Assembly: GCA_944393165.1 (NCBI GenBank) | Contig: CALXZF010000039.1 | Span: forward strand, 1-15,328 | DNA from: an uncultured Clostridia bacterium | Lineage (GTDB): Bacteria; Bacillota_A; Clostridia; TANB77; CAG-508 | DNA: 15,328 nt | Direction of reading: 5' to 3' | Part shown: piece by piece, positions 4,921 through 12,149 of the stretch | How positions within the stretch are numbered: position 1 is the first letter of the stretch | Layout of the letters: each line of letters starts with the position of its first letter | Made by a program: the position numbers and the translations under genes | The notes under the pieces: model-generated | What the model saw: the letters and a program-made list of their open reading frames with translations, nothing else | The model's database searches: none | What the model was told of the DNA's origin: nothing

Positions 4921-6529
4921 TTAATTCTTTGCGATGCTCTTTGCTTGTTTTACTAAATTCACAAAAAGTGGTGCAGGCTTGTCCGGTCTTGATTTAAATT
5001 CTGGGTGGAATTGACATGCTATAAAATACGGATGATCCTTTATTTCTACAATCTCTACCAATTTTTCATCTGGAGATGTTCCAGATACCATTAACCCATT
5101 TTTCTCCATTTCCTCTCTATATTGGTTATTATATTCAAAACGGTGTCTGTGTCTTTCAGCAATTTCATTTGTTTTATATACTTTTTCAGCCAAACTTCCT
5201 TTTTTAATCACACATGGATATGCTCCAAGTCTCATAGTTCCACCTTTTTTGGTTATTTCCTTTTGGTCGTACATAATGTGTATAACTGGATTTTCAGTAA
5301 GTTCATCAAATTCTTCTGAGTTTGCATCTTCTAAGCCTAAAACATCTCTTGCAAACTCAACTACTGCCATTTGCATTCCCAAGCAAATTCCCAAAAATGG
5401 AATTTTGTTTTCTCTTGCATATTTTATTGTTTGAATTTTTCCTTCTATTCCTCTGTTTCCAAATCCTCCTGGTACAACTATTCCATGATATTCTTTAAGT
5501 TTTTCTTTAGCATTTTCACTAGTTATTTTTTCTGCATCAACCAAATCTATTTTTACTTTTACTCCATTTTCAATTCCTGCATGATTCAAACTTTCAATTA
5601 CAGATAAGTATGAATCTTCTAGCTTTATATACTTACCAACTATCGCTATCTTTACTTCTTTATTAGAAATATTTTTTATTCTTTCATTTAACTTTTCCCA
5701 TTCTGTGTTATTTGGCACATTCTTTTCTAACTTAAGATGTTTACATACTTCATCAGCCACTCCCTCTTTTTCTAGCATTAGTGGAACTTCATATATAGAG
5801 CTTGCGGTTTTATTTGCAATTACTCTTTCTTTTCTAACATTGCAAAATAGAGCAATTTTATCTTTTACAGTGTCAGGAATGTCTATTTCTGTCCTACATA
5901 CAAGCATGTCCGGCTTGATTCCGTACGATTGAAGCTCTTTTACAGAATGCTGTGTAGGCTTTGATTTTAGTTCATTTGAGCCCGATATATATGGAAGCAA
6001 AGTAACATGGATAAACATTACATCTTCTGGAGAATTTTCTAAACCAACTTGCCTAATAGCTTCAATAATAGATACTCCTTCTATATCTCCTACAGTTCCT
6101 CCTATTTCTGAAATTACAATATCTATTCCTTTTTCTTCAAAAGAATATATTTTTTCTTTAATTGCATTAGTTATGTGAGGTATAACTTGTACAGTCTTTC
6201 CTAAATAATTCCCTCTTCTTTCTCTTTCGATTACTTCTTGATAAATTTTTCCCATTGTTATGCTAGAATTTCTAGTTAAATTCTCATCTGTAAATCTTTC
6301 ATAATGGCCTAAATCCAAGTCTGTTTCCGCTCCGTCTTCTGTAACAAATACTTCTCCATGTTCATATGGACTCATTGTGCCAGGGTCAACATTAATATAT
6401 GGGTCAAATTTTTGATTAACAACTTTGTATCCTCTATTTTTTAGTAATCTGCCTAAGGAAGCTGCTGTTATTCCCTTTCCTAATCCTGAAACCACTCCAC
6501 CGAGTCACAAAAATGTACTTTGTTTTCAT
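4921..6529 (-). CDS. pyrG: CTP synthase, frame broken by one extra base near the N-terminus
   Basis: Makes CTP from UTP, ATP and glutamine. Start ATG at 6529-6527 after AAAGGGG gives MKTKYIFVT. One extra C (plus-strand g at 6502) then shifts the frame; skipping it gives [12 protein letters not shown] and a normal 535-aa protein. The uninterrupted part (6495-4921) holds the synthetase domain ([27 protein letters not shown]) and the class I glutaminase with, in corrected numbering, C382 in LGICLGMQ and H508/E510 in FHPEF. A GTG at 6495 could start a product lacking the first beta strand and the TGG of the nucleotide loop, but it has no ribosome binding site. The shift is either a sequencing error or a true lesion, and the rest of the gene shows no decay. 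Confidence 0.9.
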
Positions 6530-6641
6530 ATTTTACCCCTTTCTTAAAACTAAAGTAGAACTACCAATCTTTGTTTTTTATTTTTTTCAATGATTGTCAT
6601 ATGTTTTTATTTTTACACATATACTAGTGATTATAGCCTTC

Positions 6642-6678
6642 TTTAAATTATAGGAAATGCAATTTTCTATAATTTAAA
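6642..6678 (-). other. 12-bp hairpin in the pyrG leader
   Basis: TTTAAATTATAG (6642-6653) pairs perfectly with CTATAATTTAAA (6667-6678) around a 13-nt loop. On the minus strand it follows directly after the terminator-like hairpin at 6682-6731, so the two form a tandem pair upstream of pyrG. Its role is unknown; it may separate rpe decay products from pyrG mRNA or belong to an attenuator. Confidence 0.5.
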
Positions 6679-6681
6679 AAA

Positions 6682-6731
6682 AGTAGATTAAAAAGCCAAA
6701 ACCGGAAAAATCGGTTTTTTTTTAATCTACT
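6682..6731 (-). terminator. Terminator between rpe and pyrG, possibly an attenuator
   Basis: AGTAGATTAAAAA (6682-6694) pairs with TTTTTAATCTACT (6719-6731), and an inner AAAACCG / CGGTTTT stem (6698-6704, 6712-6718) caps it. On the minus strand the stem is followed by a run of seven T. It terminates rpe transcription. Because a possible promoter lies just upstream (6760-6787), it might also act within the pyrG leader. The GGGC start and matching pyrimidine tract of CTP-sensing pyrG leaders in Bacillus were not found. Confidence 0.75.
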
Positions 6732-6759
6732 CTACTTTGTATTAACATGTTATTATATT

Positions 6760-6787
6760 ATCATAAGCTGATATTAAAATCAAGCAA
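6760..6787 (-). promoter_or_regulatory. Possible pyrG promoter upstream of the hairpin
   Basis: -35-like TTGCTT (6787-6782), 16 nt, -10 TATGAT (6765-6760); a second -10 candidate TATAAT is at 6757-6752. Transcripts from here would pass through the hairpin at 6731-6682 within about 25 nt. This is a moderate call. Confidence 0.4.
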
Positions 6788-6834
6788 AATGTTCAATTTT
6801 ATTATTCTCATTACCATTTCTTTTAACATCTATT

Positions 6835-7491
6835 TTATCCCCTTAATTCATTTATACTCTTTTTAAAATCTCCAGAATTAATAATGCTAGTGCCTGCAAC
6901 AACAATATCACATCCTGCACTTTTTATACTTTCTACATTCTGCAAATTAATCCCACCGTCTGCTTCTATATCAACTTCTAAATTATTGTTATTTATATAT
7001 TCCTTTAACATTTCTATTTTTTTCACAGTCTCTGGAATGAGCTTTTGACCACCCTCGCCTGGTTCTACTGTCATAACTAAAACAGTATGCACATATGGAA
7101 GTATCTCATAAATTTCTTCCACATTTGTATTTGGCTTTATACTTACTCCAGCTTTAGAATTATTTTCTTTTATAAATGTAATCCATTCCATTAATTCTTC
7201 TTTATCTTTTGCAGCTTCGTAATGAATAGTGATATTTCGTGGTCTAAAAATCAAAAAGCTTTTTATATATGAGATTACATCTTTAACCATTAAATGAACA
7301 TCTAAAGGAACATTTGTTATATTATTTAAATATTCACAATATTCAGTCATTTGCTCCACTGTATTATTCTTTACAAATTCTCCGTCCATTACATCTATGT
7401 GAAAATAGTCAGTACCTGCTGTTTCTAAGTTGTAGAATGTTTGTATACTTTCTTCCTTTTTTACACTTAATATTGAGGTTGAAACTTCCAT
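6835..7491 (-). CDS. rpe: Ribulose-phosphate 3-epimerase
   Basis: Interconverts D-ribulose 5-phosphate and D-xylulose 5-phosphate in the cytoplasmic pentose phosphate pathway. The 218-aa product has usual family length. TIM-barrel motifs: HIDVMDG (31-37; metal-binding H31 and catalytic D33), DVHLMV (64-69, H66), MTVEPGEGGQ (140-149), EADGGI (176-181, catalytic D178) and AGTSI phosphate loop (199-203). ATG 7491 is the only ATG in frame after an upstream TAA. It has no adjacent Shine-Dalgarno; an AAAGGAG lies 44 nt upstream across a near-perfect hairpin. Downstream of rsgA, as in B. subtilis. Confidence 0.95.
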   Translation of the reverse strand: MEVSTSILSVKKEESIQTFYNLETAGTDYFHIDVMDGEFVKNNTVEQMTEYCEYLNNITNVPLDVHLMVKDVISYIKSFLIFRPRNITIHYEAAKDKEELMEWITFIKENNSKAGVSIKPNTNVEEIYEILPYVHTVLVMTVEPGEGGQKLIPETVKKIEMLKEYINNNNLEVDIEADGGINLQNVESIKSAGCDIVVAGTSIINSGDFKKSINELRG

Positions 7492-7500
7492 TTTTATATT

Positions 7501-7541
7501 GCATGATTTATTTAATAAATTAAATAATCATGCGCTCCTTT
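7501..7541 (-). promoter_or_regulatory. Shine-Dalgarno of rpe followed by a hairpin before the start codon
   Basis: AAAGGAG (7541-7535) is followed by arms GCATGATTATTTAA (7533-7520) and TTAAATAAATCATGC (7515-7501) around a 4-nt loop, with one bulged A. The rpe ATG is 9 nt beyond the hairpin. Linear spacing is far too long, but with the hairpin folded the spacing becomes about 10-11 nt. A three-codon mini-ORF (ATG at 7531) starts inside the left arm, too close to the Shine-Dalgarno for good use. Confidence 0.55.
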
Positions 7542-7637
7542 CTCGTATAATATATTTCTCTATTTTGCAATTACTATGCTCCGCATCTGGTAATGAATTG
7601 TCAGATATTTAACTTTTATATATTTTAGTCTACTAGT

Positions 7638-8534
7638 CTATGCTTTTAATTTATTAATACACTTTTTTCTTTTTTTTAAACTTTCATAAATTTGACAATA
7701 CCTCTCATATCTTCCACTTGGAATTTTTCCTTCTTCTAATGCTTTTTTTATTCCGCAATTTTCTTCTTTTATATGGCTACAATCTGCGTATTCACAATCG
7801 TTAATATAATCCCTAAATTCAATAAAATATTTGCCTAAAACTTCTTTCTCTATTTCAAAAACATCAAATGTAGAAAACCCAGGAGTGTCTGCAATATATG
7901 AATTTTCGTTAATTTTATATAAATTTACCTGTGTTGTTGTGTTTTTTCCTCTCTTGTTTTTTTGACTAATTAACCCTTCTTCTGTAGTATCTTTTCCCAT
8001 TATTCTATTTATTAAAGTTGACTTTCCTACACCAGAATTTCCTGAAAAAGCTGTTATATTTCCTACTAGCTGTTCTTGTATTTTTTCTATGCCGATTCCT
8101 TTTTTTGCATCAGTTTTTATTACATCATATCCAATGCTTGTGTATAAACTTACTATTTCTTCTATTTTTTCTTCATGCTCCAAATCTATTTTATTTAAAC
8201 AAATTATAGGTTTTATATTCATATATTCTGCATATACAAGTTGTTTATCTAGCAAAAGTAAATCTGGTTTTGGCATTTTCATAGATACAACCAATATTAG
8301 CTGAGTTAAATTTGCCATTTTAGGTCTTTTTATGTAATTTTTTCTTTCTTCGATAGTATTAATAACACCAACTTTTTTGTCTTCGTCATGTACTTCTATA
8401 GTTACATAGTCACCTGCCACAGGACTTAGTTTCTCTGTTTTAATTTTGCCCCTTGCTGAGCAATCATATATTTTGTTATTTACTTCTACTTTGTATAAGT
8501 TTGAAATATTACTTAGAACGATTCCTTTAAGCAT
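7638..8534 (-). CDS. rsgA: Ribosome small-subunit maturation GTPase RsgA
   Basis: A circularly permuted GTPase that acts late in 30S subunit assembly. The 298-aa product has an N-terminal OB-fold (1-65). The GTPase motifs come in permuted order: NKID (G4, 114-117), GNSGVGKST (G1, 165-173), KRGKNTTT (G2, 194-201) and DTPG (G3, 216-219). The C-terminal zinc site is C247, C252, H254 and C260. ATG 8534 follows GGAGGG with good spacing. It starts 33 nt after the ParE-like toxin gene, so it could be read from the toxin-antitoxin promoter, but a separate promoter candidate overlaps the toxin 3' end. Confidence 0.96.
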   Translation of the reverse strand: MLKGIVLSNISNLYKVEVNNKIYDCSARGKIKTEKLSPVAGDYVTIEVHDEDKKVGVINTIEERKNYIKRPKMANLTQLILVVSMKMPKPDLLLLDKQLVYAEYMNIKPIICLNKIDLEHEEKIEEIVSLYTSIGYDVIKTDAKKGIGIEKIQEQLVGNITAFSGNSGVGKSTLINRIMGKDTTEEGLISQKNKRGKNTTTQVNLYKINENSYIADTPGFSTFDVFEIEKEVLGKYFIEFRDYINDCEYADCSHIKEENCGIKKALEEGKIPSGRYERYCQIYESLKKRKKCINKLKA

Positions 8535-8556
8535 CTAATGCCCTCCATTTTTACAC

Positions 8557-8584
8557 ATTATATCATATTATAATAAATTACCAA
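8557..8584 (-). promoter_or_regulatory. Possible rsgA promoter in the toxin 3' end
   Basis: -35-like TTGGTA (8584-8579), 16 nt, perfect -10 TATAAT (8562-8557) on the minus strand. It would let rsgA be expressed independently of the toxin-antitoxin operon. Confidence 0.45.
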
Positions 8585-8882
8585 TATTTCTTTTTGAATA
8601 AATAAATCTCCTCATTGTCATTACATTTCCTTTAACAGTATAAAAAGCTGAATAATTATTAATATTAATCCTATACCAAGTATAATCACTACTCTCTTTT
8701 ATTTTAAATGATTTATAACTCTCAGGATTTTTACTTCTTTCTGTTATCAATTTATCTGCCAATTGTAATAAATTCTCAGCAGCAATTACATTTTTTAATT
8801 CATATGTTATATATCTAAAAACTGTTTCAATTTCTATTTTGAAAACTTCTGTGTATTCAATTCTGTAGTTATTTTCCTTCAT
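8568..8882 (-). CDS. ParE/RelE-superfamily toxin
   Basis: 104-aa product with the small RelE/ParE fold pattern. An N-terminal helical pair (about 11-50) is followed by a beta sheet: YKSFKIKESSDYTWYRI (56-72), YSAFYTVKGNVMTMRRF (77-93) and the C-terminal YSKRNIGNLL, like the 'IYGRRDI' ending of ParE-type toxins. Family members inhibit gyrase or cleave mRNA on ribosomes; which applies here cannot be told. The ATG at 8882 has AGGAGG just before it, inside the antitoxin gene, and the two reading frames overlap by 14 nt, indicating translational coupling. Confidence 0.8.
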   Translation of the reverse strand: MKENNYRIEYTEVFKIEIETVFRYITYELKNVIAAENLLQLADKLITERSKNPESYKSFKIKESSDYTWYRININNYSAFYTVKGNVMTMRRFIYSKRNIGNLL

Positions 8883-9183
8883 TTATAATCCTCCTCAAAC
8901 TTGAAAAGACTTCATCGTGAGAATAGTATTTTGTATTAGGATTATTTGCCTCCTCTTCTGCTTCTTCTAAAATTTTTTCTATATCTGCATCTCCAAATTT
9001 CTCATCAATCCTTCTATCTGTTTCTATTTCGTCAACCATTTTAGAATACTTTTCCAAACTCATTACTACCATTGAACCATAACCATTTTTAGTCAAATAA
9101 ACTGCCTCATCTTCCTTTAAAACTAACTCTTCAATTTCTGGATATTTATTTCTCAAATCTGACACAGGTCTTATATTAATCAT
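8869..9183 (-). CDS. Phd/YefM-family antitoxin
   Basis: 104-aa product. The N-terminal NIRPVSDLRNKYPEIEELV (3-21) and EAVYLTKNGYGSMVVMSLEKY (26-46) match the dimerising DNA-binding Phd/YefM fold. The middle is a long acidic helix (EKILEEAEEEAN), and the C-terminal SHDEVFSSLRRII is the typical flexible toxin-binding tail. ATG 9183 follows AAGGAGG by 8 nt. It neutralises the overlapping toxin and should repress its own promoter, where two direct repeats overlap the -10. The pair sits between the prkC terminator and rsgA, which are neighbours in B. subtilis, so it was probably inserted. Confidence 0.85.
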   Translation of the reverse strand: MINIRPVSDLRNKYPEIEELVLKEDEAVYLTKNGYGSMVVMSLEKYSKMVDEIETDRRIDEKFGDADIEKILEEAEEEANNPNTKYYSHDEVFSSLRRIINEGK

Positions 9184-9205
9184 TTTAATTACCTCCTTAT
9201 TATAA

Positions 9206-9241
9206 TATCATAATTCTATCATAATTTTGATTATTATACAA
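9206..9241 (-). promoter_or_regulatory. Toxin-antitoxin promoter with direct-repeat operator
   Basis: -35 TTGTAT (9241-9236), 17 nt, -10 TAGAAT (9218-9213). Two exact copies of AATTATGATA (9226-9217 and 9215-9206) are spaced 11 bp apart, about one helical turn, and overlap or flank the -10. This is a likely binding site for the antitoxin. Confidence 0.6.
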
Positions 9242-9262
9242 TATTAAAATGTTTCAAAAACA

Positions 9263-9293
9263 AAAAAAGATTCATTTTTAGTGAATCTTTTTT
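9263..9293. terminator. Terminator after prkC
   Basis: AAAAAAGATTCA (9263-9274) pairs with TGAATCTTTTTT (9282-9293) around a 7-nt loop. T-runs are on both strands, so it can work in either direction. It closes the rlmN-stp-prkC unit and separates it from the toxin-antitoxin genes. Confidence 0.85.
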
Positions 9294-9306
9294 GTTTTAT
9301 AGTTTT

Positions 9307-11277
9307 CTATTCAAATGTAATAGTATCTTGTGAACCTAAAGTTACATTTTTACTTGTGCTATATATTACATTACCTGTTCCAGAATCTTTAATTGTAAGA
9401 CTTACTTTTAAAGTTTCTCCATCTCTTCCCGACAATGTAATATTTCCTGAATAAGCTGTTTCGTTTTTACTTACCCCTGTTCTAGTCTCATCATTTACTG
9501 TAATATCTACATTTGGACTAGTAGTTGCCGTTTCTCCTTCAGCTGGTTCTGTATATCCGCCTGTAATTTTTAATACATTTATAATAACTCCTACGCTCTT
9601 TGTCTCAGTTACTTTATTTACTGTAAGAGTAACTTCTGTTCCGTCATCTACTGTTGTTCCAACATCTATACTTTGTCTTAGTACTGTTCCGTCATCTTTG
9701 CTAGTGTCTTCTTCATATACTACTTTTACTTCGAATCCTAAATCTTCAAGAGTTTTTCTTGCATCTGCTTCAGTTTCTCCAATTACATGTTCCATTGTAA
9801 TTTGTTTTACACCTGTACTTACATATACTTTTACTGTTTCCCCTGCATTTAACTCTTCATCTGCATCTGGCTCTTGTCTTGTTACATATCCAGCTTGTAT
9901 TTCGCTACTTGCCTCTTGTATAATTTCTACCTCAAGCTCTTCTGCTTTTATTGCCTCTTCTGCCTCTTCCTGAGTTTTGCCTACTACATCAGGTACAATT
10001 TTAATGTTTTCACCAAGACTTATAACAAGTTTTACAGTTGACTCCTCTTTTACAGTATAACCTTCTAAGTATGCTGGATCTTGAGAAACTATTTTTCCTT
10101 CTTCGACCTCTGAGCTATATTCTTCTGTAATTTCTAATTGTAAATTAGCTTCTTCTGCTGCAGCTTCTGCCTCTTCTCTTGTCATCTCCACAAAGTTTGG
10201 TATTTGTACATCATTAACTCTACCAATGTTTAATATTGCACTTGTTCCAAAGAATCCTATAACTGGAATTAATATGATTACTAATGCTAAGATTATCCAT
10301 TTAGCAGCAGGATGTTTTTTGAAAAATCCTGTTTTTTTCTTTTTATTGTCCTCTTTGCTTGCTCTAGTGCTTTTTATATCTTCATCTGTTAAAGTATCAA
10401 TTCTTTGAGTATATGCCATTTCATTTGAAGAAGTTCTTACAAAATCTCCGTCTGGGTCTTTTAATGCCATATTTAAATCTTTTAGCATTTCTGTTGCAGA
10501 TTGATATCTTAAATTCAAATCTTTTTCCATTGCTTTCATTATAATTTTATTTACTGAATATGGAATTGCTGGATTTAATTTTATTGGTTCAACTGGCTTT
10601 TCTTGCATATGTTTAAGTGCTATTGAAACCGGTGTGTCTGCATCAAATGGCACTCTACCAGTTAGCATTTCATACATAACTACCCCAAGTGAATACAAAT
10701 CCGACTTGGCATCTGTATATCCGCCTCTTGCATGCTCTGGAGAAAAATAGTGTACTGAACCTATTGTTGTTCCAAAAGCTGTAATTGTAGAATTAGAAAC
10801 AGCTTTTGCTATTCCAAAGTCTGTAACTTTTGCTATTCCGTCTTCTGTAATTATTATATTATGAGGTTTTATATCTCTATGGACTATATTGTTTTTATGT
10901 GCCACTTCCAATGCTGATGCAATTTGAATTGCAATATTTAATGACCATTTCCAAGGAAGCACACCGTCTTCATCTATTATTTGTTTTAGTGTTTTTCCTT
11001 GTATTAGTTCCATTACAATATAGTAAATATTGTCTTCCATTCCAACATCAAATATTGATACAATATTTTGATGTGCTAGACTCGCAGCTGATTGCGCTTC
11101 TGTATTAAATCTCCTTATAAATTCTTCATCTGTTGTAAACTCTTCTCTTAGCACTTTAACCGCTACATATCTTCTTAAAACTTTATCTTGTGCTTTATAC
11201 ACAGTTGCCATACCACCGTTGCCAATTTTCTCTAGTATCTCATACCTATTTCCTATTAATCTTCCCTCTAGGTTCAT
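9307..11277 (-). CDS. prkC: PASTA-domain Ser/Thr protein kinase
   Basis: A membrane kinase that senses cell-wall fragments and phosphorylates growth, division and germination targets. The 656-aa product has an N-terminal kinase: GNGGMATVY glycine loop (19-27), K41 in VAVKVL, E60, HRDIKPHN (133-140), DFG (153-155), activation-loop Thr residues (164-171) and SPE (179-181). A basic juxtamembrane stretch leads to one transmembrane helix (about 327-345). Three PASTA repeats follow (about 356-422, 424-488, 491-555), then a roughly 100-residue beta-rich C-terminal domain with no PASTA pattern (about 562-656). ATG 11277 follows GAGGAG and lies 16 nt after the stp stop, the usual phosphatase-kinase coupling. 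Confidence 0.95.
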   Translation of the reverse strand: MNLEGRLIGNRYEILEKIGNGGMATVYKAQDKVLRRYVAVKVLREEFTTDEEFIRRFNTEAQSAASLAHQNIVSIFDVGMEDNIYYIVMELIQGKTLKQIIDEDGVLPWKWSLNIAIQIASALEVAHKNNIVHRDIKPHNIIITEDGIAKVTDFGIAKAVSNSTITAFGTTIGSVHYFSPEHARGGYTDAKSDLYSLGVVMYEMLTGRVPFDADTPVSIALKHMQEKPVEPIKLNPAIPYSVNKIIMKAMEKDLNLRYQSATEMLKDLNMALKDPDGDFVRTSSNEMAYTQRIDTLTDEDIKSTRASKEDNKKKKTGFFKKHPAAKWIILALVIILIPVIGFFGTSAILNIGRVNDVQIPNFVEMTREEAEAAAEEANLQLEITEEYSSEVEEGKIVSQDPAYLEGYTVKEESTVKLVISLGENIKIVPDVVGKTQEEAEEAIKAEELEVEIIQEASSEIQAGYVTRQEPDADEELNAGETVKVYVSTGVKQITMEHVIGETEADARKTLEDLGFEVKVVYEEDTSKDDGTVLRQSIDVGTTVDDGTEVTLTVNKVTETKSVGVIINVLKITGGYTEPAEGETATTSPNVDITVNDETRTGVSKNETAYSGNITLSGRDGETLKVSLTIKDSGTGNVIYSTSKNVTLGSQDTITFE

Positions 11278-11293
11278 AACTAATCTTCTCCTC

Positions 11294-12017
11294 TTAACTT
11301 ATAATAATAACAGTAATATTGTCGTAACCACCAGCTAAATTTGCTTCTTTTATCAGTTCATCTGCTGCTACACTAATATCTTTTCTTACTAGTTCATAAA
11401 TTCTCTTTTCCTCTACCATATTAGTCAAACCGTCAGAACACATTATAAAAATGTCGCCTTTTTCAAAATTTCTAGCTCTTATATCTGGCTCAACATATGG
11501 CGTACATCCAAGAGCTTTTGTTAACATGTTCTTCTTAGGATGTGTTTTTGCCTCTTCTCTAGTTATTTTTTTGTCTTCAACTAATTTTTGTACATAACTA
11601 TGATCTTTAGTAAGCTTTCTTATAATATCTTTTCTTATTCTATATACTCTGCTATCTCCTACATGTCCAATATATGCTTTATTATTATATATTAAACAAA
11701 CTTCTAAAGTAGTACCCATTCCTGATAATTCTTCTACTTCTTTTGATTTTTCATATACCACCATATTGGCATATTCGATAGAATTTGCTATCAGTTTTAA
11801 TATTTCTTCTTTTTCTCTATTAATACTACCAAAATTGTTTTGGATATAATTTTTTACAGATTCAGTAGCAAGTTTGCTTGCAATTTCTCCGCCTTTATAT
11901 CCGTCCCATACCGTCTGCTAATACATATACTTTTGGCATATCTTCATCACTTGAGACATAGTAATAATCTTGATTTATTTCTCTAGACTTTCCTATATCT
12001 GTTTTAGCAAAAACCAT
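11294..12017 (-). CDS. stp: PP2C-type Ser/Thr phosphatase, frame broken by one extra base
   Basis: Dephosphorylates PrkC and its substrates. ATG 12017 follows GGTAAGGA and reads MVFAKTDIGKSREINQD...LADGMG (38 codons). One extra C (plus-strand g at 11903) then shifts the frame; skipping it gives GYKGGEIASKLATESVKNYI and continues to the stop, 240 aa in all, normal for PrpC/Stp. Metal-binding PP2C motifs: ADGMGGYKGGE (D35), GDSRVYRI, SDGLTNMV and GGYDNITVI. An ATG at 11764 could start a 156-aa product, but it would lack the first catalytic motifs. As with pyrG, the lesion is either a read error or a genuine mutation; everything else is intact. Confidence 0.9.
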
Positions 12018-12149
12018 TGTATTATTCCTTACCTTTCCTTATGATTTAGAAAATAACTTTGTGCTTTTAGTTTAATGTTCTCTCAAATGTATACATTTTT
12101 ATTACGCACCCAACTTAGGCTTTTCTAAACCTAATTTTTTAATCATACT

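Noticed and set aside
4921..6495. CTP synthase starting at the GTG at 6495.
   Set aside because: No ribosome binding site there, and the conserved residues [11 protein letters not shown] are encoded just upstream after skipping one base.
12115..12134. TTAGG...CCTAA hairpin followed by T-run in the rlmN-stp interval.
   Set aside because: The T-run is on the plus strand, where no gene needs termination; the stem is only 5 bp.
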